Origin: CAYWKL01 sp964459095 | GTDB lineage: Bacteria; Patescibacteriota; Microgenomatia; Daviesbacterales; UBA10151 | Reading direction: 5' to 3' | DNA length: 19,577 bases | NCBI GenBank assembly: GCA_964459095.1 | Contig: CAYWKL010000017.1 | Span: forward strand, 1 to 19,577 | Shown: piece by piece, positions 7,605-12,928 of the stretch | How the letters are laid out: each line of letters opens with the position of its first letter | Position numbering within the stretch: the first letter of the stretch is position 1 | Notes under the pieces: generated by a model | What the model saw: the letters and a program-made list of their open reading frames with translations, nothing else | Told to the model about the DNA's origin: nothing | Database searches by the model: none | Made by a program: the position numbers and the translations under genes

Positions 7605-8490
7605 ACATAATATAAAAAACAAAATTGGTTTTACACAAAATTTCTTAAGGAGTAGTGAAGTAGTTAAGAATCTTTTAGTTAAAACTACCATCAACAGTAA
7701 TGATACGGTTTATGAAATTGGCGCAGGAACTGGGGTTATCACTTCTGTTCTTGCTCAATTCTGCAAAAGAGTTGTTGCAATAGAGTTAGACGATAATCTT
7801 TACAATAACCTTAAAAACAAATTGCAGTATCTATCGAATGTTGAGATTCGGTATGGAGATTTTCTAAGTGAACCCCTTCCTGTTTATTCCTATAAGGTTT
7901 TTTCTAACTTACCTTTTATGATTACTTCTGACATTATCAAAAAGCTTATAAATTCAGACAATCCTCCGATAGACATGTATATAATTGTCCAAAAAGAATT
8001 TGCAGAAAAGCTGCTAGGTACTCCGAAAGAAACCTTGTTCTCACTCATTGTTAAGCCTTGGTTTGGCATTAATATAATACATAGTTTTAAACCAAGCGAC
8101 TTCTATCCAATACCAAAGGTTGATATTGTGCTGTTAGGAATACATAAAAAGTCGACACCTTCGGTAAATAATCAATACAAGATTATATTTAAAAACTTTG
8201 TGGCATATTCCTTTACCCATTCAGGACCTACTTTGCAAAAAAGTCTAAAAGACATTTTTGATAGGGAGCAATTTCAACAGATAGCTAATACACTCAGATT
8301 TAATCAAAAGCTAAGACCCAGCGAAATGACCTTTGAACAGTGGTTGGGCTTATTCAAGTTTTTCTTAGAAATAGAAGACAAAAAGCAACAAAGGATACTA
8401 GGTTCCAATGCACGACTTGAGAATGAACAAACTAATCTAAGAAAAATCCACAGAACTCGAACAGATAAGAACTGGAAAAAATTAAAATAA
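7597..8490 (+). CDS. erm: Erm-type 23S rRNA adenine-N6 dimethyltransferase
   Basis: A 297-residue member of the KsgA/Erm family, best matching Erm, which dimethylates A2058 of 23S rRNA and gives MLS-type antibiotic resistance. Visible motifs: FTQNFLRS near residue 15 (Erm QNFL), EIGAGTG at 40-46 for SAM, VVAIELD, GDF, and NLPF at 104-107 (motif IV catalytic loop). Further on are VQKEFA, LFSLIVKPWFGI, DFYPIPKVD, and the Erm-like ending MTFEQWLGLFKFFL. A basic tail of ~30 residues follows. An in-frame ATG exists at 7561, but it lies inside the methyltransferase gene and the conserved region begins just after the ATG at 7597. A KsgA (16S) role is less likely given the Erm-like C-terminus. No leader-peptide attenuator is visible upstream. 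Confidence 0.88.
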   Translation: MNKHNIKNKIGFTQNFLRSSEVVKNLLVKTTINSNDTVYEIGAGTGVITSVLAQFCKRVVAIELDDNLYNNLKNKLQYLSNVEIRYGDFLSEPLPVYSYKVFSNLPFMITSDIIKKLINSDNPPIDMYIIVQKEFAEKLLGTPKETLFSLIVKPWFGINIIHSFKPSDFYPIPKVDIVLLGIHKKSTPSVNNQYKIIFKNFVAYSFTHSGPTLQKSLKDIFDREQFQQIANTLRFNQKLRPSEMTFEQWLGLFKFFLEIEDKKQQRILGSNARLENEQTNLRKIHRTRTDKNWKKLK

Positions 8491-8505
8491 TTTATACGTC
8501 TTTTT

Positions 8506-8526
8506 AAAGAGGTACTGGTACCTTTT
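8506..8526 (+). terminator. Candidate intrinsic terminator after erm
   Basis: AGGTAC (8510-8515), TG, GTACCT (8518-8523) is a perfect palindrome. A-rich bases before it and TTTT ending at 8526 extend the pairing. It begins 16 bp after the erm stop. The very short central spacer means a real loop would open one or two of the inner pairs. Confidence 0.5.
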
Positions 8527-8753
8527 CAAAATAGCGGTTTATGACCACCCCCACCCGTCAGCCCCTGTCGTCCCCTTTAGGCATCGATTTCCACAGCGGT
8601 TTGATACACCCCCCCCTGGGCGGCCTGTTCTATATTATTAATATGCTAAAATATTAAGTAGTGTTCGCCTAGTGAACAGAAAAGAAAGTAAGAACTTAAA
8701 TGAAGATTCTAAGCTCATATGGTACCCTATATGTATCACATTTCAAGAAGTGT
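8527..8753. other. Structured non-coding right end of the islet
   Basis: No credible gene is seen here. An imperfect direct repeat starts AGCGGTTT at 8533-8540 and again at 8595-8602, each followed within ~10 bases by a C-run (8548-8552 and 8609-8616). C5, C3, C4 and C4 runs at 8548-8575 give four clustered G-runs on the minus strand. The base composition is sharply GC-rich compared with the surrounding AT-rich DNA. Downstream are two inverted repeats, TTAATAT/ATATTAA (8638-8657) and TGTTC-N7-GAACA (8662-8678). The whole looks like a recombination, replication or RNA element rather than coding DNA. Confidence 0.6.
8638..8678. repeat. Two adjacent inverted repeats in the islet's right end
   Basis: TTAATAT (8638-8644) pairs with ATATTAA (8651-8657) across a 6-nt loop. 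Four bases later TGTTC (8662-8666) pairs with GAACA (8674-8678) across 7 nt. They lie ~75 bp inside the right 67-bp repeat, where recombinase accessory sites or regulatory dyads are often placed. Confidence 0.55.
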
Positions 8754-8768
8754 CATTACCCAAATTAA
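8742..8768 (+). pseudogene. Remnant of a secA 3' end (FKKCHYPN-stop)
   Basis: TTC AAG AAG TGT CAT TAC CCA AAT TAA reads FKKCHYPN and stop, the end of a SEC-C motif, like the intact secA end YKKCHYPN. Most KKCHY codons use a different synonymous base from the intact gene, so the remnant looks like a diverged real secA end rather than a fresh copy. The frame is open upstream only to 8700, and no other SecA sequence is recognisable there. It is not expected to be expressed. Confidence 0.6.
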
Positions 8769-8820
8769 ATCCTCAGGTGTCAACGTAATCCACCTCCCAG
8801 GTGTACTTCTAAAATTTATC
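8754..8820 (+). repeat. 67-bp direct repeat, right copy (candidate attachment site)
   Basis: Matches 6149-6215 with three mismatches and a 46-bp identical core at 8775-8820. It carries the same AGGTG, CACCT, AGGTG arrangement at 8775-8779, 8791-8795 and 8799-8803. After it the sequence resumes the presumed ancestral secA-downstream flank leading into the metallopeptidase gene. Confidence 0.9.
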
Positions 8821-8824
8821 ACTC

Positions 8825-8853
8825 TTGATTACAGAGTGCTAATGAGTTAATAT
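8825..8853 (+). promoter_or_regulatory. Candidate promoter of the metallopeptidase gene, possibly leaderless
   Basis: TTGATT (8825-8830), a 17-bp spacer, then TAATAT (8848-8853); each hexamer matches consensus at four of six positions. The GTG start at 8861 is seven bases after the -10 and has no Shine-Dalgarno. Confidence 0.4.
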
Positions 8854-8860
8854 TTACTTT

Positions 8861-9199
8861 GTGAGTCCAGATGAATTTCAAGAAATTGTGGATGACACAA
8901 TAAATAACTTACCCTTAGAGTTTGCATCAAAAATGGAAAATGTTGATGTATTAATTGAGGATTGGCCAAACCCGCCCTCTTTGTTATTTGGACTGTACAG
9001 AGGAGTCCCAAAAACTAAAAGGGGAAATTATTATTCAGGAGTTCTGCCTGATAAAATCACAATTTTTGCAGGCCCAATCCTATATGTTTCAAAAGATAAA
9101 GAAGATGCTAAAAAAAGAATAAAAGATACAGTGCTTCACGAAATTGGACATCATTTTGGATTATCTGATAAACAAATTTATGCAATAGTACGAAATTAG
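8861..9199 (+). CDS. Zincin-like metallopeptidase family protein (DUF1025/PF06262 type)
   Basis: A 112-residue protein with a zinc-protease signature. It starts at GTG (MSPDEFQEIVDDTINNLP) and has the family order: a helical N-terminus, VDVLIEDWP, LFGLYRGVPKTKR, the IFAGPI strand, then the zinc motif VLHEIGHHFGLSD with H93, E94 and H97 and a nearby aspartate. Length fits the ~110-130 residues usual for this small family, whose substrates are not well defined. In other bacteria members are cytoplasmic, and no signal peptide is visible here. Before the islet entered, this gene would have been directly downstream of secA. Confidence 0.88.
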   Translation: MSPDEFQEIVDDTINNLPLEFASKMENVDVLIEDWPNPPSLLFGLYRGVPKTKRGNYYSGVLPDKITIFAGPILYVSKDKEDAKKRIKDTVLHEIGHHFGLSDKQIYAIVRN

Positions 9200-9219
9200 T
9201 TTTTTCTTCTTCGTAAAGG

Positions 9220-9233
9220 TATAATTTCTCCAT
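9220..9233 (+). promoter_or_regulatory. -10 element of nnrD, apparently leaderless
   Basis: A perfect TATAAT at 9220-9225 is followed by eight bases and the ATG at 9234. No Shine-Dalgarno lies between, so transcription would begin at or within a base of the start codon. No clear -35 is present. Confidence 0.55.
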
Positions 9234-10154
9234 ATGTCAGATCATGAATTTAACGAGAAATTAATAAAAGAGGTTATTAAACCCCCGCTACCTGATTCTC
9301 ATAAAGGAGAGAACGGAAAAATTTTAATAATTGCCGGTTCCTCACTTTTTCATGGTGCAGGTTTGCTTACTGCAGAGGCAGTAAATGAAGTACTAGTTTC
9401 ATTCTCTAGCATTACAAATGACATGGTTTATTTTTGCTCAACTGATGAAAATATTAAATATCTAAAGGCAAGAATTGATAATTTTATTGGGGTAAGAAGG
9501 GAAGTACTAGATAATTATATTAAAGAAGTTGATGTGATTTTATCAGGCCCTGGTTTAATGAGGGAAATTGATGAGAAAAATCCTCATACACAAAGGGAAC
9601 CAGATTTTACTTTAAGTGCAACAAAAAAAATTCTACAAAGTGATAAAAAGTTGGTTCTTGATGCAGGGAGCATTCAAGTTATTGACTCAGAAGATTTAAG
9701 AGATAAAAAAAATATTATTATTACTCCTCACAGAAAAGAAATGGCTAAACTTTTTTCTTTAGATGTTGATGATCTGGTAACTAAACATGATTTTTCAAAC
9801 GAACAAATTGAAGAAGTAGGGGAAAGAGTTTTTAAAATTTCAAAGAACTTCGGAATAACAATTTTGCTTAAAGGACCAATAGATATTATTTCTGGAAGAA
9901 GTGGTTGGTACTATGTTGGTGGGGGAAGTGCAGGTATGACAAAAGGTGGGACAGGGGATGTATTAGCTGGTATTGCAGCTGCTCTTTTTACAAGATCAGA
10001 TGATCCGCTGTTAACTGCTGCCACTGCAAGCTACATCAATAAAAAAGTAGGGGAGACCTTAGAAGAAAAAAACGCTTGGTTTTTTAATTCTTCAGATTTA
10101 GTTAAACAAATGCCCAAAGTCTTAAAAGAAATTTTAGTTAATTTGGTGGAATAA
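9234..10154 (+). CDS. nnrD: ADP/ATP-dependent NAD(P)H-hydrate dehydratase
   Basis: A 306-residue carbohydrate-kinase-fold enzyme (YjeF C-terminal domain) that repairs hydrated NADH and NADPH by nucleotide-dependent dehydration in the cytoplasm. Visible marks are HKGENGKILIIAGS near residue 23, ILSGPGLMRE, LVLDAGSIQVI, the ITPHRKEMAKLF strand-helix, LLKGPIDIIS, and the signature GGSAGMTKGGTGDVLAGIAAAL with GGTGD at 238-242 holding the catalytic aspartate. The YjeF N-terminal epimerase domain (NnrE), often fused in front, is absent, so the epimerase is encoded elsewhere or missing. The nearest neighbours are functionally unrelated. Confidence 0.92.
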   Translation: MSDHEFNEKLIKEVIKPPLPDSHKGENGKILIIAGSSLFHGAGLLTAEAVNEVLVSFSSITNDMVYFCSTDENIKYLKARIDNFIGVRREVLDNYIKEVDVILSGPGLMREIDEKNPHTQREPDFTLSATKKILQSDKKLVLDAGSIQVIDSEDLRDKKNIIITPHRKEMAKLFSLDVDDLVTKHDFSNEQIEEVGERVFKISKNFGITILLKGPIDIISGRSGWYYVGGGSAGMTKGGTGDVLAGIAAALFTRSDDPLLTAATASYINKKVGETLEEKNAWFFNSSDLVKQMPKVLKEILVNLVE

Positions 10155-10188
10155 AAGAAGACCTTTAATTTCTAAAAAAAGATTTTTT

Positions 10189-10206
10189 TGATATTATGGG
10201 TTAAGA
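10189..10206 (+). promoter_or_regulatory. Candidate extended -10 promoter of the surface-protein gene
   Basis: TGA-TATTAT at 10189-10197 is an extended -10 (five of six in the hexamer). The GTG start at 10207 is nine bases on, leaving a leader of only about two or three bases. Confidence 0.45.
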
Positions 10207-11421
10207 GTGAGGCTTAAACTTATCTTTCTAATAACACTCTTTGGATTTTTCTTTTTAGTAAGACCTGCGCTAGCAGTTACGGTTTCTATATCAGAGGTTC
10301 CCTCTATAGTAGGGTCCGACCCTTTTGAATTTAAAGTTGGTGTTGAAGGAGCGCAATCTGGAATTAATTATTTAAGGGCTTCTTTTTCAGAACCTGGAAA
10401 AACAAATTATTTTGGGTACACATTTAATGGAAGTATTTTTTATAATGGTTCTGAGACAGCGCAATATTTTCCAATAACTATTGATTCTTCAGGAAAATGG
10501 TCAGGGAGTTTGAAGACCAAGATTGATCCGAGTGACTCAAGTTTTAAAGGCTCTGGCAGCTATGTGGTTAAGGTTAGAAGATATACCCAGTCTGGGTCAT
10601 CATATATTTGGTCAAATGAAGTTAGTTTGTCTGTTAATTCATCTTCCTCCCCTACCCCATCTTCTTCAACACCAGCACCTACTTACATCTCCTCAATATC
10701 AAGTTCGATATTTGTAGTAGAAAATGTTCCCGCAAGTGTTTCATCAAACCAAAATTTTTCTGTTAAAGTAAATTTCGTTAATTCTAATGCAAAAAACACA
10801 AAGTTTTTTATTAAAGGAGCTTTTGTAAAAAAAGGGGAAAGTAATTATTTTGGGTTCACAAAGGTAAATGGATCAGAAGTTAAAAATTCCAGCTCTTACA
10901 GTTCCCAGCAAGACATAACAACAGATTCAGAGGGGAAATGGGTAGGAAATATCGAGGTAAAGCCTGATCCCGCTGATACTGGTTTTAAAGGAACAGGGGA
11001 GTATGGTTTTAAGGTAGGAAGATATACTGAGTCTGGTTCAGGACCTATATGGAGCAATGAATCAACAATAATAATTAATGCGGTAAGTTCCCCTACAACC
11101 TCTGGATCTGAAAACAATTCAGTGGAACCAACATCTTTTCCTGATGAAACTTCAAATAATATTTTAGGAACTGATGAAGAAAATTTTGAAAATTCAATTG
11201 TTTCCACAAAAAATGAGGAAATTAAAAAGGATATAAAAATACCAGAAATAAAAGGAGCCTCAGATAAAAAAGAAAATGCAAAAGTAGCAGGGAAAAAAAC
11301 TGGTATATTTGGATATAACTTTATATACATGATAATAGGTTTTATAATATTAACTTCAGGTATTGGGCTTTTTGTATATAAATTTAAAAAACAAGGAGGA
11401 TTAAGAAAAATTGATTTATAA
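10207..11421 (+). CDS. Secreted, C-terminally anchored surface protein with two tandem beta-rich domains
   Basis: A 404-residue protein of unknown function. Residues 1-23 are a clear signal peptide ending ALA before VTVSI, so SecA-dependent export is expected. Two homologous domains follow, at about residues 24-143 and 166-290. Both contain a NYFG(Y/F) strand, a (D/T)S.GKW.G turn, DP.D..FKG.G.Y, a (R/G)RYT.SGS block and IWSNE near the end, showing internal duplication. Ser/Thr/Pro linkers separate them. A charged stretch precedes a C-terminal membrane span (NFIYMIIGFIILTSGIGLFV), followed by a basic KFKKQGG end, the usual type I anchor. The GTG start is fixed by the signal peptide. Its end overlaps tsaE by 11 bp. 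It could be an adhesin or a surface-layer-type protein, but nothing proves that. Confidence 0.85.
   Translation: MRLKLIFLITLFGFFFLVRPALAVTVSISEVPSIVGSDPFEFKVGVEGAQSGINYLRASFSEPGKTNYFGYTFNGSIFYNGSETAQYFPITIDSSGKWSGSLKTKIDPSDSSFKGSGSYVVKVRRYTQSGSSYIWSNEVSLSVNSSSSPTPSSSTPAPTYISSISSSIFVVENVPASVSSNQNFSVKVNFVNSNAKNTKFFIKGAFVKKGESNYFGFTKVNGSEVKNSSSYSSQQDITTDSEGKWVGNIEVKPDPADTGFKGTGEYGFKVGRYTESGSGPIWSNESTIIINAVSSPTTSGSENNSVEPTSFPDETSNNILGTDEENFENSIVSTKNEEIKKDIKIPEIKGASDKKENAKVAGKKTGIFGYNFIYMIIGFIILTSGIGLFVYKFKKQGGLRKIDL
11393..11400 (+). promoter_or_regulatory. Shine-Dalgarno that selects the TTG start of tsaE
   Basis: AAGGAGGA lies inside the end of the surface-protein gene, ten bases before the TTG at 11411. 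No ATG or GTG is suitably placed, so this SD supports a TTG start and an 11-bp overlap with the upstream gene. Confidence 0.7.
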
Positions 11422-11827
11422 AAGCAAAGGAGAAGAAGATACAAAAAAAATTGCTAAATTAATAGTTAAAAAATATTTTCCTGAGAAAAGGATTTTTTTA
11501 TTAACTGGGGAGTTAGGAACTGGTAAAACTAAATTTACTCAAGGATTTGCTAGAGCGTTAAGTATTAAAGATAGAATTATCTCTCCTACTTTTGTATTAA
11601 TAAGACAGCACAAAATCCCAAAATTTAAAAAAACTCTTTACCATATAGATTTATATAGAATAGTGAATTTTGAAGGCTTAGGTTTAGAGGATTTAATAAA
11701 TGATGAGAATGCAATTTTACTAATAGAGTGGGCAGAAAAACTAAACATGACTCTTCCTCTAAATACTGTTAAAATTAATATCAGTAAAATTTCAGATTAT
11801 GAAAGAGAAATAGAGGTAAGTGATTAA
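11411..11827 (+). CDS. tsaE: tRNA threonylcarbamoyladenosine biosynthesis ATPase TsaE
   Basis: TsaE, 138 residues, the ATPase partner of TsaB/TsaD in making t6A37 on ANN-decoding tRNAs. Walker A is GELGTGKT at residues 33-40 after a LLTGE-type strand. Next come ISPTFVLIRQH (switch/SPT motif), the conserved LYHIDLYRI and the LLIEWAEKL strand, all in family order and at typical length. It starts at TTG with a good SD inside the previous gene. In many genomes tsaB follows directly; here a palindromic repeat region with a broken short frame follows instead. Confidence 0.94.
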   Translation: MIYKSKGEEDTKKIAKLIVKKYFPEKRIFLLTGELGTGKTKFTQGFARALSIKDRIISPTFVLIRQHKIPKFKKTLYHIDLYRIVNFEGLGLEDLINDENAILLIEWAEKLNMTLPLNTVKINISKISDYEREIEVSD

Positions 11828-11840
11828 AGATTTATGATTT

Positions 11841-11922
11841 AAGGAGGTTTGCTTTGAAAGCAGCAGTTTTTGTACCGCTGTTATATTGTCATCCCGTACT
11901 TGATACGGGATCCAGATCCTGA
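11841..11922 (+). pseudogene. Possible truncated reading frame interrupted by a palindromic repeat
   Basis: An AAGGAGG Shine-Dalgarno at 11841-11847 lies six bases before TTG at 11854, which opens a frame reading MKAAVFVPLLY and then runs straight into the palindromic repeat (CHPVLDTGSRS, TGA at 11920-11922). SD plus start plus a hydrophobic strand looks like the start of a real gene cut off by repeat insertion. The source family cannot be recognised from 11 residues, and chance is possible. Confidence 0.3.
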
Positions 11923-11970
11923 AATAAATTCAGGATGACAAAGTAGATTCCTGCTTTCGCAGGAATGACA
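11887..11970. repeat. Interspersed palindromic repeat with three hairpins
   Basis: TGTCATCC (11887-11894) and GGATGACA (11933-11940) form the outer arms of a unit holding two 8-bp hairpins: ATCCCGTA/TACGGGAT (11891-11911) and ATCCTGAA/TTCAGGAT (11916-11936). A third 8-bp hairpin, ATTCCTGC/GCAGGAAT, follows at 11947-11966 and also ends in TGACA. This type of TGTCATCC...GGATGACA dispersed repeat is known from many bacterial genomes. It carries no gene and is likely a MITE- or REP-like element. Confidence 0.8.
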
Positions 11971-11983
11971 GAACTAAGTACTG

Positions 11984-11995
11984 TATACAAAAAAT
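11984..11995 (+). promoter_or_regulatory. Weak candidate -10 of the epimerase gene
   Basis: TATACA at 11984-11989 (four of six) is followed by six bases and the ATG at 11996, with no Shine-Dalgarno. The position matches the leaderless pattern at secA, but the hexamer is weak and no -35 is seen. Confidence 0.3.
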
Positions 11996-12928
11996 ATGAA
12001 ATTATTAGTTACTGGTGGAGCTGGGTTTATTGGCTCCCATTTAGTAGATAAATTAATTGACTTAGGTCATGAAGTTTCTGTTGTGGATAATTTAAGCAGT
12101 GGGAAAAAAGAGAATATAAATCCTAAAGCCTCCTTTTCTGAAGTGGATATTACTGATAAAGATGCTCTACATAAAGTCTTTGAAGATTTTAAACCAGAAG
12201 CAGTTTTTCATCTAGCTGCACAAAATGAAGTTCCTTACTCAATGGAACACCCTTTTGAGGATGCAAAAGTAAACATTATTGGAACAATGAATGTTTTAGA
12301 ATCTTCAAGGTTAGTTGGGGTTAAAAAAATAATTTATTCAAATACAGGAGGAGCTTTTTACGGAGATGTAGATAAAGGAGATTTGCCAATAAAGGAAGAT
12401 CAAATTATCAATTTTCCTACTAGCTTTTATGGTGTCTCCAAACTTTCAGCAGAATATTATTTAAAACTTTTTAGCAATTTATATGGAATTGTAGGAATTT
12501 CTTTAAGATACTCAAATGTTTACGGTCCTAGGCAGCAAGGTAACAAAGAAGCAGGAGTTGTAGCAATTTTTACTGAAAAATTATTAAAAGGAGAAAAGCC
12601 AGTTGTTTTTGGAGACGGTACCAATACTAGGGATTATATTTTTGTTTCAGATGTGGTGGATTCAAATATTAAAGCACTAGACTTTAATGATACAAATTAC
12701 TTTAATATTTCAACAGGAATTAGGACTTCTGTAATGGAAGTATATTATGCTATTGAAGAAAATTTAAAAACTGGTCTACAACCAGAGTTTAGCCCACCAA
12801 GAAAAGGGGATACACCCCACAATAGTCTAGACCCAAAAAAAGCAAAAGAAATTCTAAATTGGGAAGCAAAAATAGGTTTTAAAGAAGGGATTAAAAGAAC
12901 TACTGATTTCTACCAAATTGAAGATTAG
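11996..12928 (+). CDS. NAD-dependent nucleotide-sugar epimerase/dehydratase (GalE-like extended SDR)
   Basis: A 310-residue extended short-chain dehydrogenase/reductase. The NAD-binding glycine motif is TGGAGFIGSHL near residue 7, and VVDNLSSGKKENI binds the adenosine ribose. The family's FHLAAQ strand follows. The active site has T117 in YSNTGGAFYG and the Y145-x3-K149 pair in FYGVSKLSAEYY. RYSNVYGPRQ and RDYIFVSDVV are typical of the UDP-glucose 4-epimerase branch. The exact sugar cannot be fixed; UDP-glucose/galactose epimerisation is the likeliest. It probably supplies sugar donors for surface glycans, in keeping with the neighbouring GT-C enzymes. It overlaps the convergent gene by 4 bp at the stop codons. 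Confidence 0.9.
   Translation: MKLLVTGGAGFIGSHLVDKLIDLGHEVSVVDNLSSGKKENINPKASFSEVDITDKDALHKVFEDFKPEAVFHLAAQNEVPYSMEHPFEDAKVNIIGTMNVLESSRLVGVKKIIYSNTGGAFYGDVDKGDLPIKEDQIINFPTSFYGVSKLSAEYYLKLFSNLYGIVGISLRYSNVYGPRQQGNKEAGVVAIFTEKLLKGEKPVVFGDGTNTRDYIFVSDVVDSNIKALDFNDTNYFNISTGIRTSVMEVYYAIEENLKTGLQPEFSPPRKGDTPHNSLDPKKAKEILNWEAKIGFKEGIKRTTDFYQIED

Larger units (their letters stand above)
6149..8820. mobile_element. Putative integrated islet bounded by 67-bp direct repeats
   Basis: The segment between the two repeats carries three genes (RHH/FtsK-gamma, THUMP methyltransferase, Erm) and a structured C-rich non-coding end. One repeat unit plus contents is 2,605 bp, the size an excised circle would have. 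The left repeat completes secA; the right repeat preserves a remnant of a secA 3' end, the usual layout when an element inserts at the 3' end of a gene and restores it. No integrase or transposase is present inside, so the element would need a host or remote recombinase, or it may be a decayed remnant or a product of homologous recombination. The boundaries are seen; mobility is inference. Confidence 0.45.

Noticed and set aside
8731..8850. 39-codon frame starting MYHISRSVITQIKS across the right 67-bp repeat
   Set aside because: It is the same shadow reading of the repeat as the upstream extension of the FtsK-gamma frame. The substitutions between copies change residues in this frame, while the coding-part change in the secA frame is synonymous.
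10174..10189. A7-GA-T7 inverted repeat after nnrD as an intrinsic terminator
   Set aside because: The stem has no GC pairs and the T-run overlaps the promoter of the next gene.
11887..11970. CRISPR array
   Set aside because: The units are unequal self-complementary hairpins without regular spacers, which fits a dispersed palindromic repeat.
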